Below are positions 46,139-57,600 of a stretch of 64,000 bases of DNA, piece by piece. The DNA is from Yamagishiella unicocca (Eukaryota > Chlorophyta > Chlorophyceae > Chlamydomonadales > Volvocaceae). A model generated the notes under the pieces. It saw only the letters and a program-made list of their open reading frames with translations. It did no database searches and was not told the origin of the DNA. The stretch is taken from NCBI GenBank assembly GCA_003116995.1, contig BDSL01000013.1:1426001-1490000 (forward strand). The letters run 5' to 3'. Position 1 is the first letter of the stretch. Every line of letters starts with the position of its first letter. Position numbers and translations under genes: made by a program.

Positions 46139-49100
46139 ATGGCCCCACCACCATCCCCGCAAGCGGCCCCGCCGCGCCCACTGCTGCTGGTGCTGCTGCT
46201 GGTGTTACTAATGGCAGCACCATTCGCACTTTTCGCGGCCGCCGCGGAAGAGCTCTTCCACGCGCCCTTCCACGCGCCCGCGGTCGCCTCCCAGACCCTG
46301 GTTACGCTTCATAGCGCGAAGACGAACCCGAATGCGACCCCGACCCAGATCCAAGATCAACTCGATGGTCGGACCCCGACCCAGATCCAAGCCCCGATCC
46401 AGATTCTTCTCGCGACCCAGCTCCGCGCCCTGGCTTCGCTCTCATCTCGTGGCCAGCAGCTACCTGCCTCACCGGGCCTTATGGCCCCCCCGCCTCCTGA
46501 CCCGGCCCTGTCACCCCTGGCTGCTGGCGCGACCCAGCGGACCGCACAGCAGCACTGGGCATGGCGGCGCATGGAGGCGGCAGGGGCGGGGGCATACACG
46601 GCGGCCGCGGCCCGGCTGCAGCTGGGGGCCACCGTGCTACAGCGAGGGGCGGCGGCGCTGCTGGCAGCTGCAGCAGCCCACCGGCAGCTGGACCAGCCGA
46701 CCGCCTTTCGCTCCAGGCGCATGCTGCTGCTAAAGGCGGCGGCGGCGGCGGAGGCGGAGGAGGAGGAGGGCAGCCAGGCACCCCTGGGCGGGGCCGGAGA
46801 GTTGAAGGTAGGAGTCAGCGGCGGCGGCGGTGTCGGGATGGGAATGGTCTGTGGAGGCGACCGTATGGGACAATGGTAGGAAGACGCAGGACGCCTTCGG
46901 ATTGGATTAGGAAAACACGTCAGGAGGGGCAGGCGCACATCGCCTGGGGATTGATTCCGTGGGCTGGCTGACTAAGGCAGCGGCTCTGTCCCTGGTGTGT
47001 GTGCCGTACACCACAGGCGCGTGGCCCCAGGCTGGAGTGCTTGTCGTGCAGTCCAGGGTACGACGATGGCGACGACGAGGACTACGACGCGTACGACAGC
47101 CAGGTGCCGTACGTGTACCCCAGCTCCAAGCAAAGCACCGGCATCGACGAGGCCTTTTTGGGCAGCTTGGAGGGGCAGCTGCTGGGTTTGGTCAACCAGC
47201 TGGCAGGCGGTGAGGCGCTGCTCCTCGGCATTGCAAAGCTCTGGGGCGTTTCGAGGGAGACCCGTGGATGCCCTAAAAAACCGTTTAGAACAGGCGTTTT
47301 GAGATGCATGCTGGAGAACTGGGGTGGGGAAAGCTCTGGGGCGGGGAAGCAGTGCTCATAAACAGAAGCCCAAGCGATTTCGAAAGAGGGCGCATCTTCA
47401 CCGAAACCTCCCGTTTTGGTTCATGGACTCAGAGAAAGTACGATGACGAACGCTGTACGATGCCCCCAGCCATTCACTCCCCTGCACCCCTGCACTCTCC
47501 CCCACCTTCCCGGCCCCTCCCCCGCCCCCAGACGTCACCAAGCTAGGCTCCCGGTCCAGCGCCACCTCCGCCGCTGCGGGCGCCTCCGAGCTTCAGCGCC
47601 GCAACGCCACCTCCCGCCTGCAGCAGGACCCCGACCGCAGCTTCGGCTTCTACACCAGTGGCGCCTCGGTGATCGACCCCGAGCTAGCGGCGGCGCTGGC
47701 GGCGGGCTTCTCGGCGTCGGTGGTCAAAGACGTGGCCAGTGGGTAGTATAAAAACCGTATTACGCAACGGGACAGGTGGCCAGTGGGTAGGGGTGCGGGC
47801 ACACCGACTCCTCCGCCAAGTGCATTGGTGAAGCTGACAACCCGCATGCGTGCACGCAACTACACGTGCACATGGTTCTACCTCTTGGTCTGGAACCCAC
47901 TGCAACCGTTACAACAACGTGCCAAACGCTCAAGCAAGCAGCAGAAGCGCCCAGTTCGCGTCGTGCGCGTGGGTTGCCGCTTGCCGGGCAGATAGCGCGC
48001 TGAGTTCGTAGCCCTACAGAAAGCTACACTGCAAGCTGATCGCCGCCCGGGCATGCCACCTGCGCCTGCTCTTGTTCTGCAGCCGCGGGAGCGCCGACGG
48101 CGAGCTTCGGAGCGGCCGGCCAGACGCTGGCTGTGGGCAACACAAGCACCCCGGGGCAGGGGGACGCGGGCGCCCGGGCGCTGGCGGGTGGCCTGTCGCG
48201 CGCAGGTCAGTGCCGCTCACCGTGACTGCTACTTGGGCTACTTACTGCAGCCCCCCAGGCCCCCCCAGGCCCCTCCAGCGCCTCCACTGTAGCCCCCCAG
48301 GCCCCTCCAGCGCCTCCAGGCAGCCCCCCAGGCCCCTCCACTGCAGCCCCCCAGGCCCCTCCAGGCCCCTCCAGCGCCTCCAGGCAGCCCCCCAGGCCCC
48401 TCCAGCGCCTCCACTGTAGCCCCCCAGGCCCCCCCAGGCCCCTCCAGCGCACCACCCCCCAGGCTCCAACCCACTGTAACCGTTACAACAACAACCACGA
48501 GTCTACGACACTAACGGCATCTATCCTCGTAATGCTACGCTTCCATGCGAAGATGAGACGCTGCTTCCTCGCCTGCTGTCCTGGCTGGGCGGCTGGCTGG
48601 CTCCGCAGGCGAGCAGGCGGTGGACACCCGCACCACAGTCGCAACGGGGCCCGTCACCACCATCTTCACGGGTCGGCTGCGCACCGGTGCCAGCAGCCAG
48701 GACGGAGTGGGCGGCGAGGGAACAGGTGCGGGCAGGGGTGTGTGAAAGGAAGCCCGTGGACGGTACGGGGAGGGGGTGCCGGCTGCAGGAACCCCCTCCC
48801 CTCCCCTCCCCGAATCGCTGCCATTCTGGACGCACGCGTGCATCGGAGTGCGTGTGTGTATGTGTGGGTGGGTGGGTGTGCGGGTGGGTGCGGGTGGGTG
48901 CGTGTGCGAGTGTGCACTTTACTGGTAGGCGGCGCCGAGGCAGCAGGCTGCCTGCTGACTAGCTTGGCCCATCGCCGTACAGGCCAGCAGTCGGACTTCC
49001 GGCTGGTCTCCGCCTCCCTCGCCACGTACTCCATGTCCGACAACCAGCTCCCCGGCCAGCAGCAGCAGCTGCTGGACCAGCAGCAGCGGGACCGGCAGCA

Positions 49101-51296
49101 GGCGGCGCGCGAGCTCGCGGAGAAGCAGAGGAAGGCGCTGCAGGGGCTGCCCAAGGCGCTGCAGGATGAGCAACAGCGCAAGGAGGCTGAGAAGTGGCGG
49201 GAGGAGCAGCTGCAGGATGAGCAACAACAGCGCAAGGAGGCTGGGAAGTGGCGGGAGGAGCAGCTGCAGGAGATAGAGCTCCGAGACGCCTACGCCGGTG
49301 CGGCTGATGGCGCGGAGGCTGACGTAACGGACGCCTTGGCGCCGCCGACGGCGTCAGACACTTCGAGCGGGAGTGGCTTGACCGAGATCGACGACGACGT
49401 CGGCGGCGGCTTGAAGAGGCCTGGCGGCAAGGCTCCAAAACCAGCGTGAGTCAGGGCGGTTGCTGCTGCTGTCACTGCCGCATGCAGAGGGTGCAGCCAC
49501 GTCCGTGGCACGACGAGAGCGGCCTCTTCCGCACACCTCTTCCCTGTTCATCAGTTCAATAACGCGGCGGTGGGATGGAAGCCGTGTGGCAGGTGGGACA
49601 GGGCGCACGAAGGCGCACGCGGCGGCAATGGCCTAGGCCGTGCTACCCCCACCGCCGCCTGAACCCTATCGTACGAGCCCCGCACATGCGCGTCGTACGC
49701 GTCGTACAACCCGCAGGAACAGCGGCGGCGCGGCTGCCTCCATGCGGGTTCAGCACACCGACCTGCCGGACTTCCCCTCAGACGTGGACACCAATACGGT
49801 GGGCGAGCTGAGGACGTTCGGAGCGACCAACCTGTTTGGCTGGACCAGGTGGGATGCGATGCGGTGTGGTCGATGCGGGGAAGAGGTGATGGGTTGTTTT
49901 TATAAGGGAATCCGTGGGGGGACCGTGGCGCGAGTGCTTCGTCGAAGGCCTCTGAAGGACCTGGGTCTGCGGATTTTGATTCCGACAGCAAATATTGAGC
50001 CAATGACTGATCGTGTGCCCCGCGGCATGAAGAGAAGACGCCGGGCTTGCCAGCGGTAGGTGTAGGTGTAGTGAGTGCCCGTGGCGGTGTTTCAGTGATC
50101 GGTGCAAGGATGACAAGGCAGCCTGGATGGTCGGGAGGTAACCGTAAGTACACATACAAATAGCTGCCTTCAGAGAAAAGTCCGTTGCTTCATAGACCGC
50201 TCATGGAATCAGCATCTAGGTTGCGGCCCACGCTATGTGCCCCTCTGCTGCCGTCGCTCGAACGCAGGGGGGCGATCCAGGCCTTCGGGGGGGCCGCCGG
50301 CACCGACAGCAGCCGTGTCCGCACGGAGGGGGGCGCCTTCGGCACCAACGCGGGCTCCAGCAGCGTCTTCACCGTCGGCGTCACGCAGCTGCAGGTATGG
50401 CGTGGGCACACACGTCCCGCCGCTGCTGAATGTGCGTCCCCTGTGGATAGCGACGAAACTCGCGCGCGAGGGTTTGCTCGCGGGCTGCCCTTAAAGCGTC
50501 CCAGCAAGTAATGCCCTGACGCAACACATGCGCTGCTCCCAGTCCTCGACAAAGACAGCAACCAACGCGATCCAGGCGCAACGCCGCCAGCCGACCGACC
50601 AACGCCCAGGCACCGTTGCGCCCCGAAACCATCGCGCCCTGGAACTTCCTTTTACGCCGCTGGAAGTCCTGCCACACCAACTGCACTGCGAGTTACGGGT
50701 CCTGCTGGCCGCCTGCTGCCTCGCAGGATGTGGTCTGCAAGCCCGGCAAGGGCGCCAAAGGAAACACGGCGCTGTCGAAGCGGCGAACGAGGCGGGACGA
50801 GAAAGCAACCATGCACCAGGGGAAACTGAGCGAAGTGATCGACGCGAGCGACAGCGACGACGATGACGATGACTCTGGGCCTGACAGAGGAGGCGGCGAC
50901 GGCGAAGCTGCGGGTGAAGACGCCATGACGCAGCTTCTGCGGGCGGCTGCTGTTGGGCCGTTGCCGGGCATCCTGGTTGCACGGGAGGTGACTGGCGGCG
51001 CCGGTGGCGGCAGCAGCAGCAGTGGCAGTCGCATCGGCGGCGGAGGAGGAAGCGGCGACTATCGTGAAGACAGCGGGACACAAGTAGCGGTGGGCGGCGA
51101 GGACACGGCGGCTGCAGGTGCCAACAGCAGCAGAAGCAGCAGAAGCAGAAACAGCAGAAGCAGGGGCAGTAGCAGCAGTGGTAGCAGCAGCGACGGAGGC
51201 GGCGGCGGCAGGCGCAACGTGTACCCGTCTGCTGCCGACTGCGAGCTGCTGCAGCAGATCAGCGAGTTGCCGAGCCTGGGCTCACGGGAGGCATGA
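46139..51296 (+). CDS. Secreted or membrane-associated protein of unknown function
   Basis: Not recognised. Exons: 46139-46807, 47017-47209, 47532-47738, 48083-48205, 48609-48725, 48983-49445, 49717-49848, 50268-50394, 50727-51296; about 866 aa, joined by phase and splice consensus. The N-terminus has a strong signal peptide or anchor (LLLVLLLVLLMAAPFALFA). There follow an Ala-rich helical region, an acidic Asp/Tyr segment (DDGDDEDYDAYD), a Thr/Gly/Ser segment (TTVATGPVTTIFTGRLRTG), a Gln/Glu-rich coiled-coil-like region with a repeated KEA(E/G)KWREEQLQ unit, and a segment NTVGELRTFGATNLFGWT. The C-terminal exon starts with a basic patch and a run of Asp, then Gly/Ser/Arg-rich low complexity. 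The mix of signal peptide and basic/acidic tail is odd; two genes wrongly joined is an alternative, most likely at the 49445 junction, where an in-frame stop would otherwise follow. Confidence 0.6.
47250..47324 (-). repeat. Dispersed repeat R2, inverted copy near a donor
   Basis: GAGACCCGTGGATGCC, AAACCGTTTAGAACAGGCG and GAGATGCATGCTGGAGAACT form the reverse complement of R2. It begins about 40 bases after the donor at 47209 of the orphan gene. Confidence 0.8.
48247..48444 (+). repeat. Pro/Leu-like C-rich tandem repeat in an intron of the orphan gene
   Basis: Variable copies of CCCCAGGCCCCTCCAGCGCC and related units, total about 200 bases, in the intron 48206-48608. It looks codable in several frames but lies between phase-matched exons. 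Confidence 0.85.
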
Positions 51297-52352
51297 CGGG
51301 GCGGTTTCACCCCGTCGGGTGCGAGAGGCGGCGGTAAGCTGTCCAGCGGGGTGGCCTGCTGCGGAGGTATGCGGCGGTAGCAATGACCACGTAATATATA
51401 TATACCGGCTCGCGAGCCAGGTCGAGTAGCTTGGTGGGGATAAGGCTGTAGTGGGCCTGGTGGTCGTCTTCCGTCAACGCCACGGATGCAACTACACCTG
51501 GCTACACACCGCCTCCCACCGGCATTCGGGTCGCTGAGTCCCATCACGCACAATTCACGCCACGCGGGGCTGTACGGGTGTTCACCTGCTCGTCCTACGT
51601 GCGACCTACTCGGCGAGAAGCACGCGCCCCTGAGCGCCACCTGGCGCCACGAAGACTGTGTAGAGGGCCAACGTGATCAGAGGCGCTGTGAGCAACCAGG
51701 AAAGGGCGTCATGTGATTACACGCGTAGGTGCGCGATGCGAGGTGTGCGGAATTTTTTATTTCTTGGTGTGGCGCCGTCGGGGGCCAGCAAACCGTGAAG
51801 CTGTAGGGCATCGTTAGGCAGGGCTCCATTGCGCCAACCGTCGCTGTTTATTAGAGTTGGATCGTGTTGAGTGCACCTGTGCGGTTGTGTAGCGGACGAT
51901 TGGTCCAAGATGCGTAATGAAGTAAGGGAAGGTTGATGGCTGCAGCGTAACGCGAGAAATTGGCGATTTCGCGCGACCTTGCAAAGTGTTAAGTGAACCT
52001 TGAGTAAAATGTGCGTGTTTGGGCGTACCAGATCAGCAGCCAAAGGGCATGCGACCGTATTCTGGTCTCTCCTTGCGTCCCTGCGAGTCCAGCAGGGTCA
52101 AGAAGCTCGGCCTCCCTGCCTCACGATGCCTCAACCAACATCCATCCGTCCATCCATACATACGGGTGTGAGCAATCAATCGTGGTATGTCCACTACTAA
52201 CCCATATTGCGCGCAATGGGGCCCCCTTGCAGCCCATGATGACCGAAAACCCTACCTAAGCACCGGCGTCAGGCACAGTTCCAGGGCGCAACGCAGCAGG
52301 CGCAGGCGGTGGACTACTCGTGTACAGCAAATAAACATATGAAAGAGCAATA
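51297..52352. other. Intergenic region between the orphan gene and tRNA-Leu
   Basis: No conserved coding block, repeat family member or RNA gene was recognised. It contains a short TA run at about 51394-51403 and AT-richer stretches near 51745 and 52310. Confidence 0.5.
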
Positions 52353-52457
52353 TGACGAGGACGGGATTTGAACCCGCGCCCTTACGGACTAGTACATTCA
52401 TCCGATGTGATCGGATAGTCCTGAAACTAGCGCCTTAGACCGCTCGGCCACCTCGTC
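52353..52457 (-). tRNA. trnL-CAG: tRNA-Leu (anticodon CAG) with 25-base intron
   Basis: Acceptor stem GACGAGG pairs with CCTCGTC, discriminator base A. The D-arm reads GGCCGAGCGGTCTAAGGC, the anticodon stem CTAGT pairs with ACTAG, and the loop holds CAG. A long class II variable arm (TCCGTAAGGGCG) and T-loop TTCAAAT confirm leucine. A 25-base intron at 52395-52419 follows the base next to the anticodon, at the canonical position; it contains a small hairpin (ATCCGAT/ATCGGAT). Nuclear pol III gene; CUG is expected to be a heavily used codon in this GC-rich genome. Confidence 0.95.
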
Positions 52458-54626
52458 CAATCGTACGGCTGATCGCTCAACCGAATAGATGACAATTAAT
52501 TAAGCACAAGGGACATATATCGAGCTAAAAATTAGGCCGTAATTTGTCGTACAAACCCGGGCGGGCTTGGGTTTGCCCCGCAAGGACTGGGGTGACGTGG
52601 GGGTGGACCACCCATTTTTGTTCGTAACCGGGGGTCGGCTCATGTGCGCCGTGCCGCCCTAGCTAGCCTGCCTTGGCTGCTGTTTGTTCTTTCGTTCTTT
52701 CTTTCCTGGTGCCACCTTTGCTGGTTCGAGATACGAGTGGTGCGGGTGATGGGCAGGTGAGCCAATGGGGGCTTTTGTGGTGGTTTTGACGCGTAAGGGT
52801 GGCCTGCATGGGGCCGTGTCCTGCCGTCGCTTGTGCTGACTTTGCATGATGCTGTTTGCCTGCTGTTGCCCGTACCCGACCTTGGTTCCGTGTCTCTTCC
52901 GCAGTGCTTTCCCGCCGGGATAAGGGCGGGTGCCGCCTGTCGTGCGGCCACTGTAACGCGGTCTCTCTCTCTCTCACAAACCGCCACCCATTTCCGGGGG
53001 GGTAAACGGAAGTACTGGCACGGGGACCTGCGACTTCCGTAACAGGGGCGTGCATGGCCCTGCCAACCGGGTGAGAGCCCCGGACCCCAACCCAACACTT
53101 TATCGTGCGGCCACTGTAACGCGGTCTCTCTCTCTCTCTTACTAGGGAAGCTGGAACAAGGCAGCTGGAAAATCAGCTGCCTAGGGGGCCGCGCGAGTGA
53201 GCTTACCTCCTCCTACCCGGCCGCGCCCGGCGGTTGGGCGGCGCGGGTTACGCTTGCAGGCGTATATGCTTGCAGGCGTATATGCTTGCAGGCGTATGCT
53301 TGCAGGCGTATGCTTGCAGGGGTATGCTTGCAGCGGGTGTAATAGCGCCTGCGCCGGTACCACCTTCATACCTCCTAAGAGGGGGTAAGCATATTCACAT
53401 GACATATATGGCCTTCTCCGTTGCAGGAACCTCGTCGTATCAGTGCGGAAGTGTGTATTTCAGGCCTTACCTCGTCGTACTGCACGGGCAGTTGCACATC
53501 AATTTGTGCAGTATAACTCCACGTCCCGCCTCCACGTCGGAGCCCCTTCATCATACTGTGCGGAAAATGTGCACGCCAGGTCCGATAGGGAGCTTAGCGT
53601 AAGGGGCCAATGGCATCTCTCGTGAGTTGGGGACGTGCTTGGGCGTTGTGTACCGGTGTGCGACCGGTGCTATGTGTTGTTGCTGTGTGTTAGTAATTGT
53701 GCATTGTGCGGTGGTGCTGTGCGGTGATGTGCCTTGGCATGCATCCTCAAAAACTCCAATCCTCAACCCCCACCGGCCCGATGCAGGCGAAACAGGAGAT
53801 TTGGGAGGGACCATCCGACGACACATGCTATTCACTAGCCCATACCGTTTTCAACCGCCGGGTCTGCACAGTCACTGCTGAACTAACAGGTCAGACGTGG
53901 TGAGACGCCCCGAGCTGCTTAAGACCGGCCGGATCTGTGCACCCATCTCTTCCCCCCTGCGCACCTCGGAACTCGAGCCCTACTGTAGGACATGGCAAAA
54001 CCAGCCGCACTGGATGCCGGATTCCATCCCTGAGCCTGGACGTAAACTATGGGAGACGTAAAGCGCGGGAAAAGTGAACCATGGGAAACGTAAACTGATG
54101 TCGATGGTCAAACGTCTGGACGGCCAGTCGTCCTTATGTCAGCCCCTTCGCTTTCGGCCGTATGCGATAATTGTCCACGTTTACACGGTTGCCCTCCCCG
54201 CAACCGTCCGCCCTTGCCGCAGGCCAAGGCCAGGGCCCGCCGGGCACATTTTGTTTTGCTCCCTCCATGGGACGAAGCTTCCTGTAGGTAACCACCCAAG
54301 AGGACACTAACTCTAACTGTGATTGTTATGGGTGCGCGATTGGTGTAGATCGCCCAAGCCCTGTGGAACAAGCACAGCGGAGTCGAACAGGCGACAACTG
54401 CAGAACCAGCGCGATGCGATCAGATTATCTGGAATAATTGCCGTTGCTGGGGCCCTCACTTGCCCTGTAGCTGCTAAATGGGAAGGTGCGGCTTGGCGCG
54501 GAATGCGACAGTTACAAGAGAGGCAGTACGAATGCGTGACATATGCAGGTCACGAAACTTCTCAAGCCTGTTTGTTACTGAAAAGCTACGAACTACATGG
54601 TCAGCTAGCGATTCGTACGCATTAGC
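52458..54626. other. Intergenic region with duplicated motif and minisatellite
   Basis: A 2.2-kb spacer before the formyltransferase gene. It contains a 36-base duplicated block at 52940-52975 and 53103-53138, TC microsatellites within that block, and a minisatellite at 53251-53333. No convincing coding exon or RNA gene was found, although a few open frames of 60-150 codons exist. Confidence 0.55.
53251..53333 (+). repeat. Minisatellite, GCTTGCAGGCGTAT-type unit
   Basis: About six head-to-tail copies of a 14- to 16-base unit (TATGCTTGCAGGCG), differing by TA insertions. Confidence 0.9.
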
Positions 54627-57600
54627 ATGGCTTCGCCGACGCAAAGATGTGGGGTGCGACCATTTACATACTCGACTAGTCCAGTGACCGCTCTTAGAAA
54701 GCGTGTTGTTACATCGGCTGTATCAGGAACTGGAAATGCAAGCGGCAAGCATCGCGTCGTGTTCCTGGGCACGCCCGAGGTGAGCACGCATTTCTTCGGG
54801 CGACTTGTGGGGCAGCACAGAGCCCCCGATGCGTGACAGCGCACATCATGTTTCCGGAAGGGGGCATGCACGGCGGAAGGCCGAGCACCGCGGATCCAAC
54901 AAAGCTGGGCCACAAGGCTTGCAGCCCAAGCCCGCGCAAACGCCGCCACGACACGCTGCCGCTGTGTTCGATGAAGAACTGGGTCTCGTCGCACGCGATG
55001 GGCTGGTGTGTGCTGGACGCTGGGCAGCGGTTGTTTTGGTTGGTAAAGGCCGTGTGCTGGCCTCCCCATCGCACCGGCGTCAGGGTCGGGATCGGGGTCG
55101 TCGCCACGCCAACGGTGAGCGCCCCTACGCCAGATGTGACGGATAAGGCCCCCTCAACCCCCGATGCGCCCCGCCAACCAACCAGCCCAGCCAGCGGCCG
55201 GGCTGGCCGGCTGCCCCGGCCCTCTCGTCCCAGCCGGGCTGCCAGCTGGACTGCCCCGGCCCTCTCGTCCCAGCCGGGCCGCCAGCTGGACTGCCCCGGC
55301 CCTCTCGTCCCAGCCGGGCCGCCAGCTGGACTGCCCCGGCCCTCTCGTCCCAGCCGGGCCGCCAGCTGGACTGCCCCGGCCGCCCACCCGGTCACGAGAG
55401 CACCCCACCGCACCTCTAGCGGCCCAACGTTCGCAGTGGCAGTGCATTGAAGGCCCCCGCTCCTTGGCCCCGCCTCAGGTCGCGGCGGGAGTGCTCCGAG
55501 ACCTGTTAACCGCCTCGCAGCGGCCCGACTCGCTGTTTGAGGTGGGTGGGTCGGTGCGGCTGGGATTCTGTTGAAGTAAAGCAGTTTCCCCTAGGGAAAG
55601 TAGTTTCCCGTAGTGAAGCCACGTGCTCGCCACGTGAGGCCAAGCAACCGATAGTCCAGTAGGGCACTAGGGGCGCGACGGGGTGGGTGCGTGTCCGTAG
55701 GGTGGTGTAAGGGTTGCCGCTCGTTGGCTGGGTGGAGTGGGGGCGATAAGTGGGGGCCATGGCAGACCAGGCGAGAGCTCCTTACAGGCACAGGGGCGTT
55801 ACCATGGGGCTCGAGCTTCCGCCGCCATGACTCACCCACCCCTCCCTTGCGTCCTGCCTCCTGGCCGCTTGCCTCCGCTGTCCAGGTCTCGTTGGTGGTC
55901 TCCCAGCCCGGCAAGCCCCGAGGCAGGGGCAACCGCGCGGTGCCGCTACCCTCACCCGTGGAGGCGGTGGCGCGTAAGAGCGGGCTGCTGCGGGATGACC
56001 AGATCCTGTGTCCAGCCAGGGCGAGGGAGGTGCGCGGCCGGGAGGGGAGGGGAAGGGTGAGAAGACCGGCTTACACGAGATGGAAGGGCCGGGGGCTTTG
56101 CAAGGAAGACCCGTGTACGCGAGAAAACCTGTAGAACAGGCATTTCGAGCTGCATGCTGACGAACTTGGTTGAGGAAACGGAAGATGGAGGTCGTATGTC
56201 GAGGAGGGCGGGGGGAAGGGGGGCGACGGCGTCGGGAGGAAGGACTCCTAGACGTCCCTCCCTGGGTGCAATCCGTGCGGAATGCATTCGGACGCGCAGT
56301 GCCGATAGGCGCAGGTCATCCAGGGGTGCCTGTCCGTCCAACCTCAACTGACGCCGTGTAACCGGTCTTCATGCCACCCCCCTCACGCACCCGCGGGTCT
56401 TCCTCGAAACCCTTCACATGGTAAACGGGCCCTTTTTGCAACCCCCCTCCACTTTGGCGGCGGCGTCCACGGCCCCCCACCCCCCCACCCCAGGTGCCCT
56501 TCCTGGAGCGGTTGGAGGAGCTCAAGCCCGACCTCGCCGTCACCGCCGCGTACGGCAACATGCTGCCGCAGCGCTTCCTGGACGTGCCGCGGTACGGCAC
56601 CCTCAACGTGCACCCCTCCCTGCTGCCGCGGTACCGGGGCGCTGCGCCCGTGCAGCGAGCGCTGGAGGTGGGTGGCCGCGTGGCGACATGCCATCATAGG
56701 CCGGCCCATAGGCCCTACCATGCCATAGGCCGGCCCGGGGCCTGCACCAACATGCCATAGGCCGGCCCGGGGCCTGCACCAACATGCCATAGGCCGGCCC
56801 GGGGCCTGCACCAACATGCCATAGGCCGGCCCGGGGCCTGCACCAACATGCCATAGGCCGGCCCGGGGCCTGCACCAACATGCCATAGGCCGGCCCGGGG
56901 CCTGCACCAACATGCCATAGGCCGGCCCGGGGCCTGCACCAACATGCCATAGGCCGGCCCGGGGCCTGCACCAACATGCCATAGGCCGGCCCGGGGCCTG
57001 CACCAACATGGCCGCAAAGCCCGCAAGCAAGAGCGACGTCGCGACCTTTGGCTGCGCAACACCGCATTTACAATATCTTAGAAGAGATTTCGATGCTCAG
57101 GGCACTGCTTTTAGGGTTTTAGGGTTTTGCATTTCCTAGTTGCGCTGCCGAAATGCCTTTATTGGGCCACCCCCACCACTGCACCGCCACTCGGCCGCAG
57201 CCGTGTCTATCACGGCACCCTTCCCTCCATCGGTCCACGTGTTTCCTGGTTGCCGACCCCTCCCAGGACGGAGTGGCGGAGTCGGGTGTGAGCGTGGCGT
57301 ACACGGTGCTCGCGTGCGACGCGGGAGCGGTGCTGGCGCAGAAACGGGTGGGCAGCGGGATGGGGAGAGCGGCAGGGGCCGGGGTGGAGGTCAGGGTTCG
57401 GGGAGGGGCACGGTGTTGGCAGCGCGCAATGCCGCATCACGGGGGCCGAAACACCTAAACAGCTGCGGCACTAATGGTGGGTCCAGCCACAGGGGTGCTT
57501 CAAAAGCTGCTTGTTAAATTGGACATATGTAATGTACACGGGTTTCCTCCCCTCCCCCTCTTCGTCGACATATGACTATCGTCTTTTGTATCCTCACCCC

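Noticed and set aside
52640..53098. 152-codon minus-strand open frame
   Set aside because: It overlaps the duplicated TC-rich block and repeats; composition is not gene-like.
54800..55170. Open frames within FMT intron 1
   Set aside because: They give no recognisable protein and the flanking FMT exons join in phase without them.
56719..57009. CRISPR-like regular array (32-bp periodicity)
   Set aside because: Units are contiguous with no unique spacers, lie inside a eukaryotic intron and have no cas genes nearby; it is a minisatellite.
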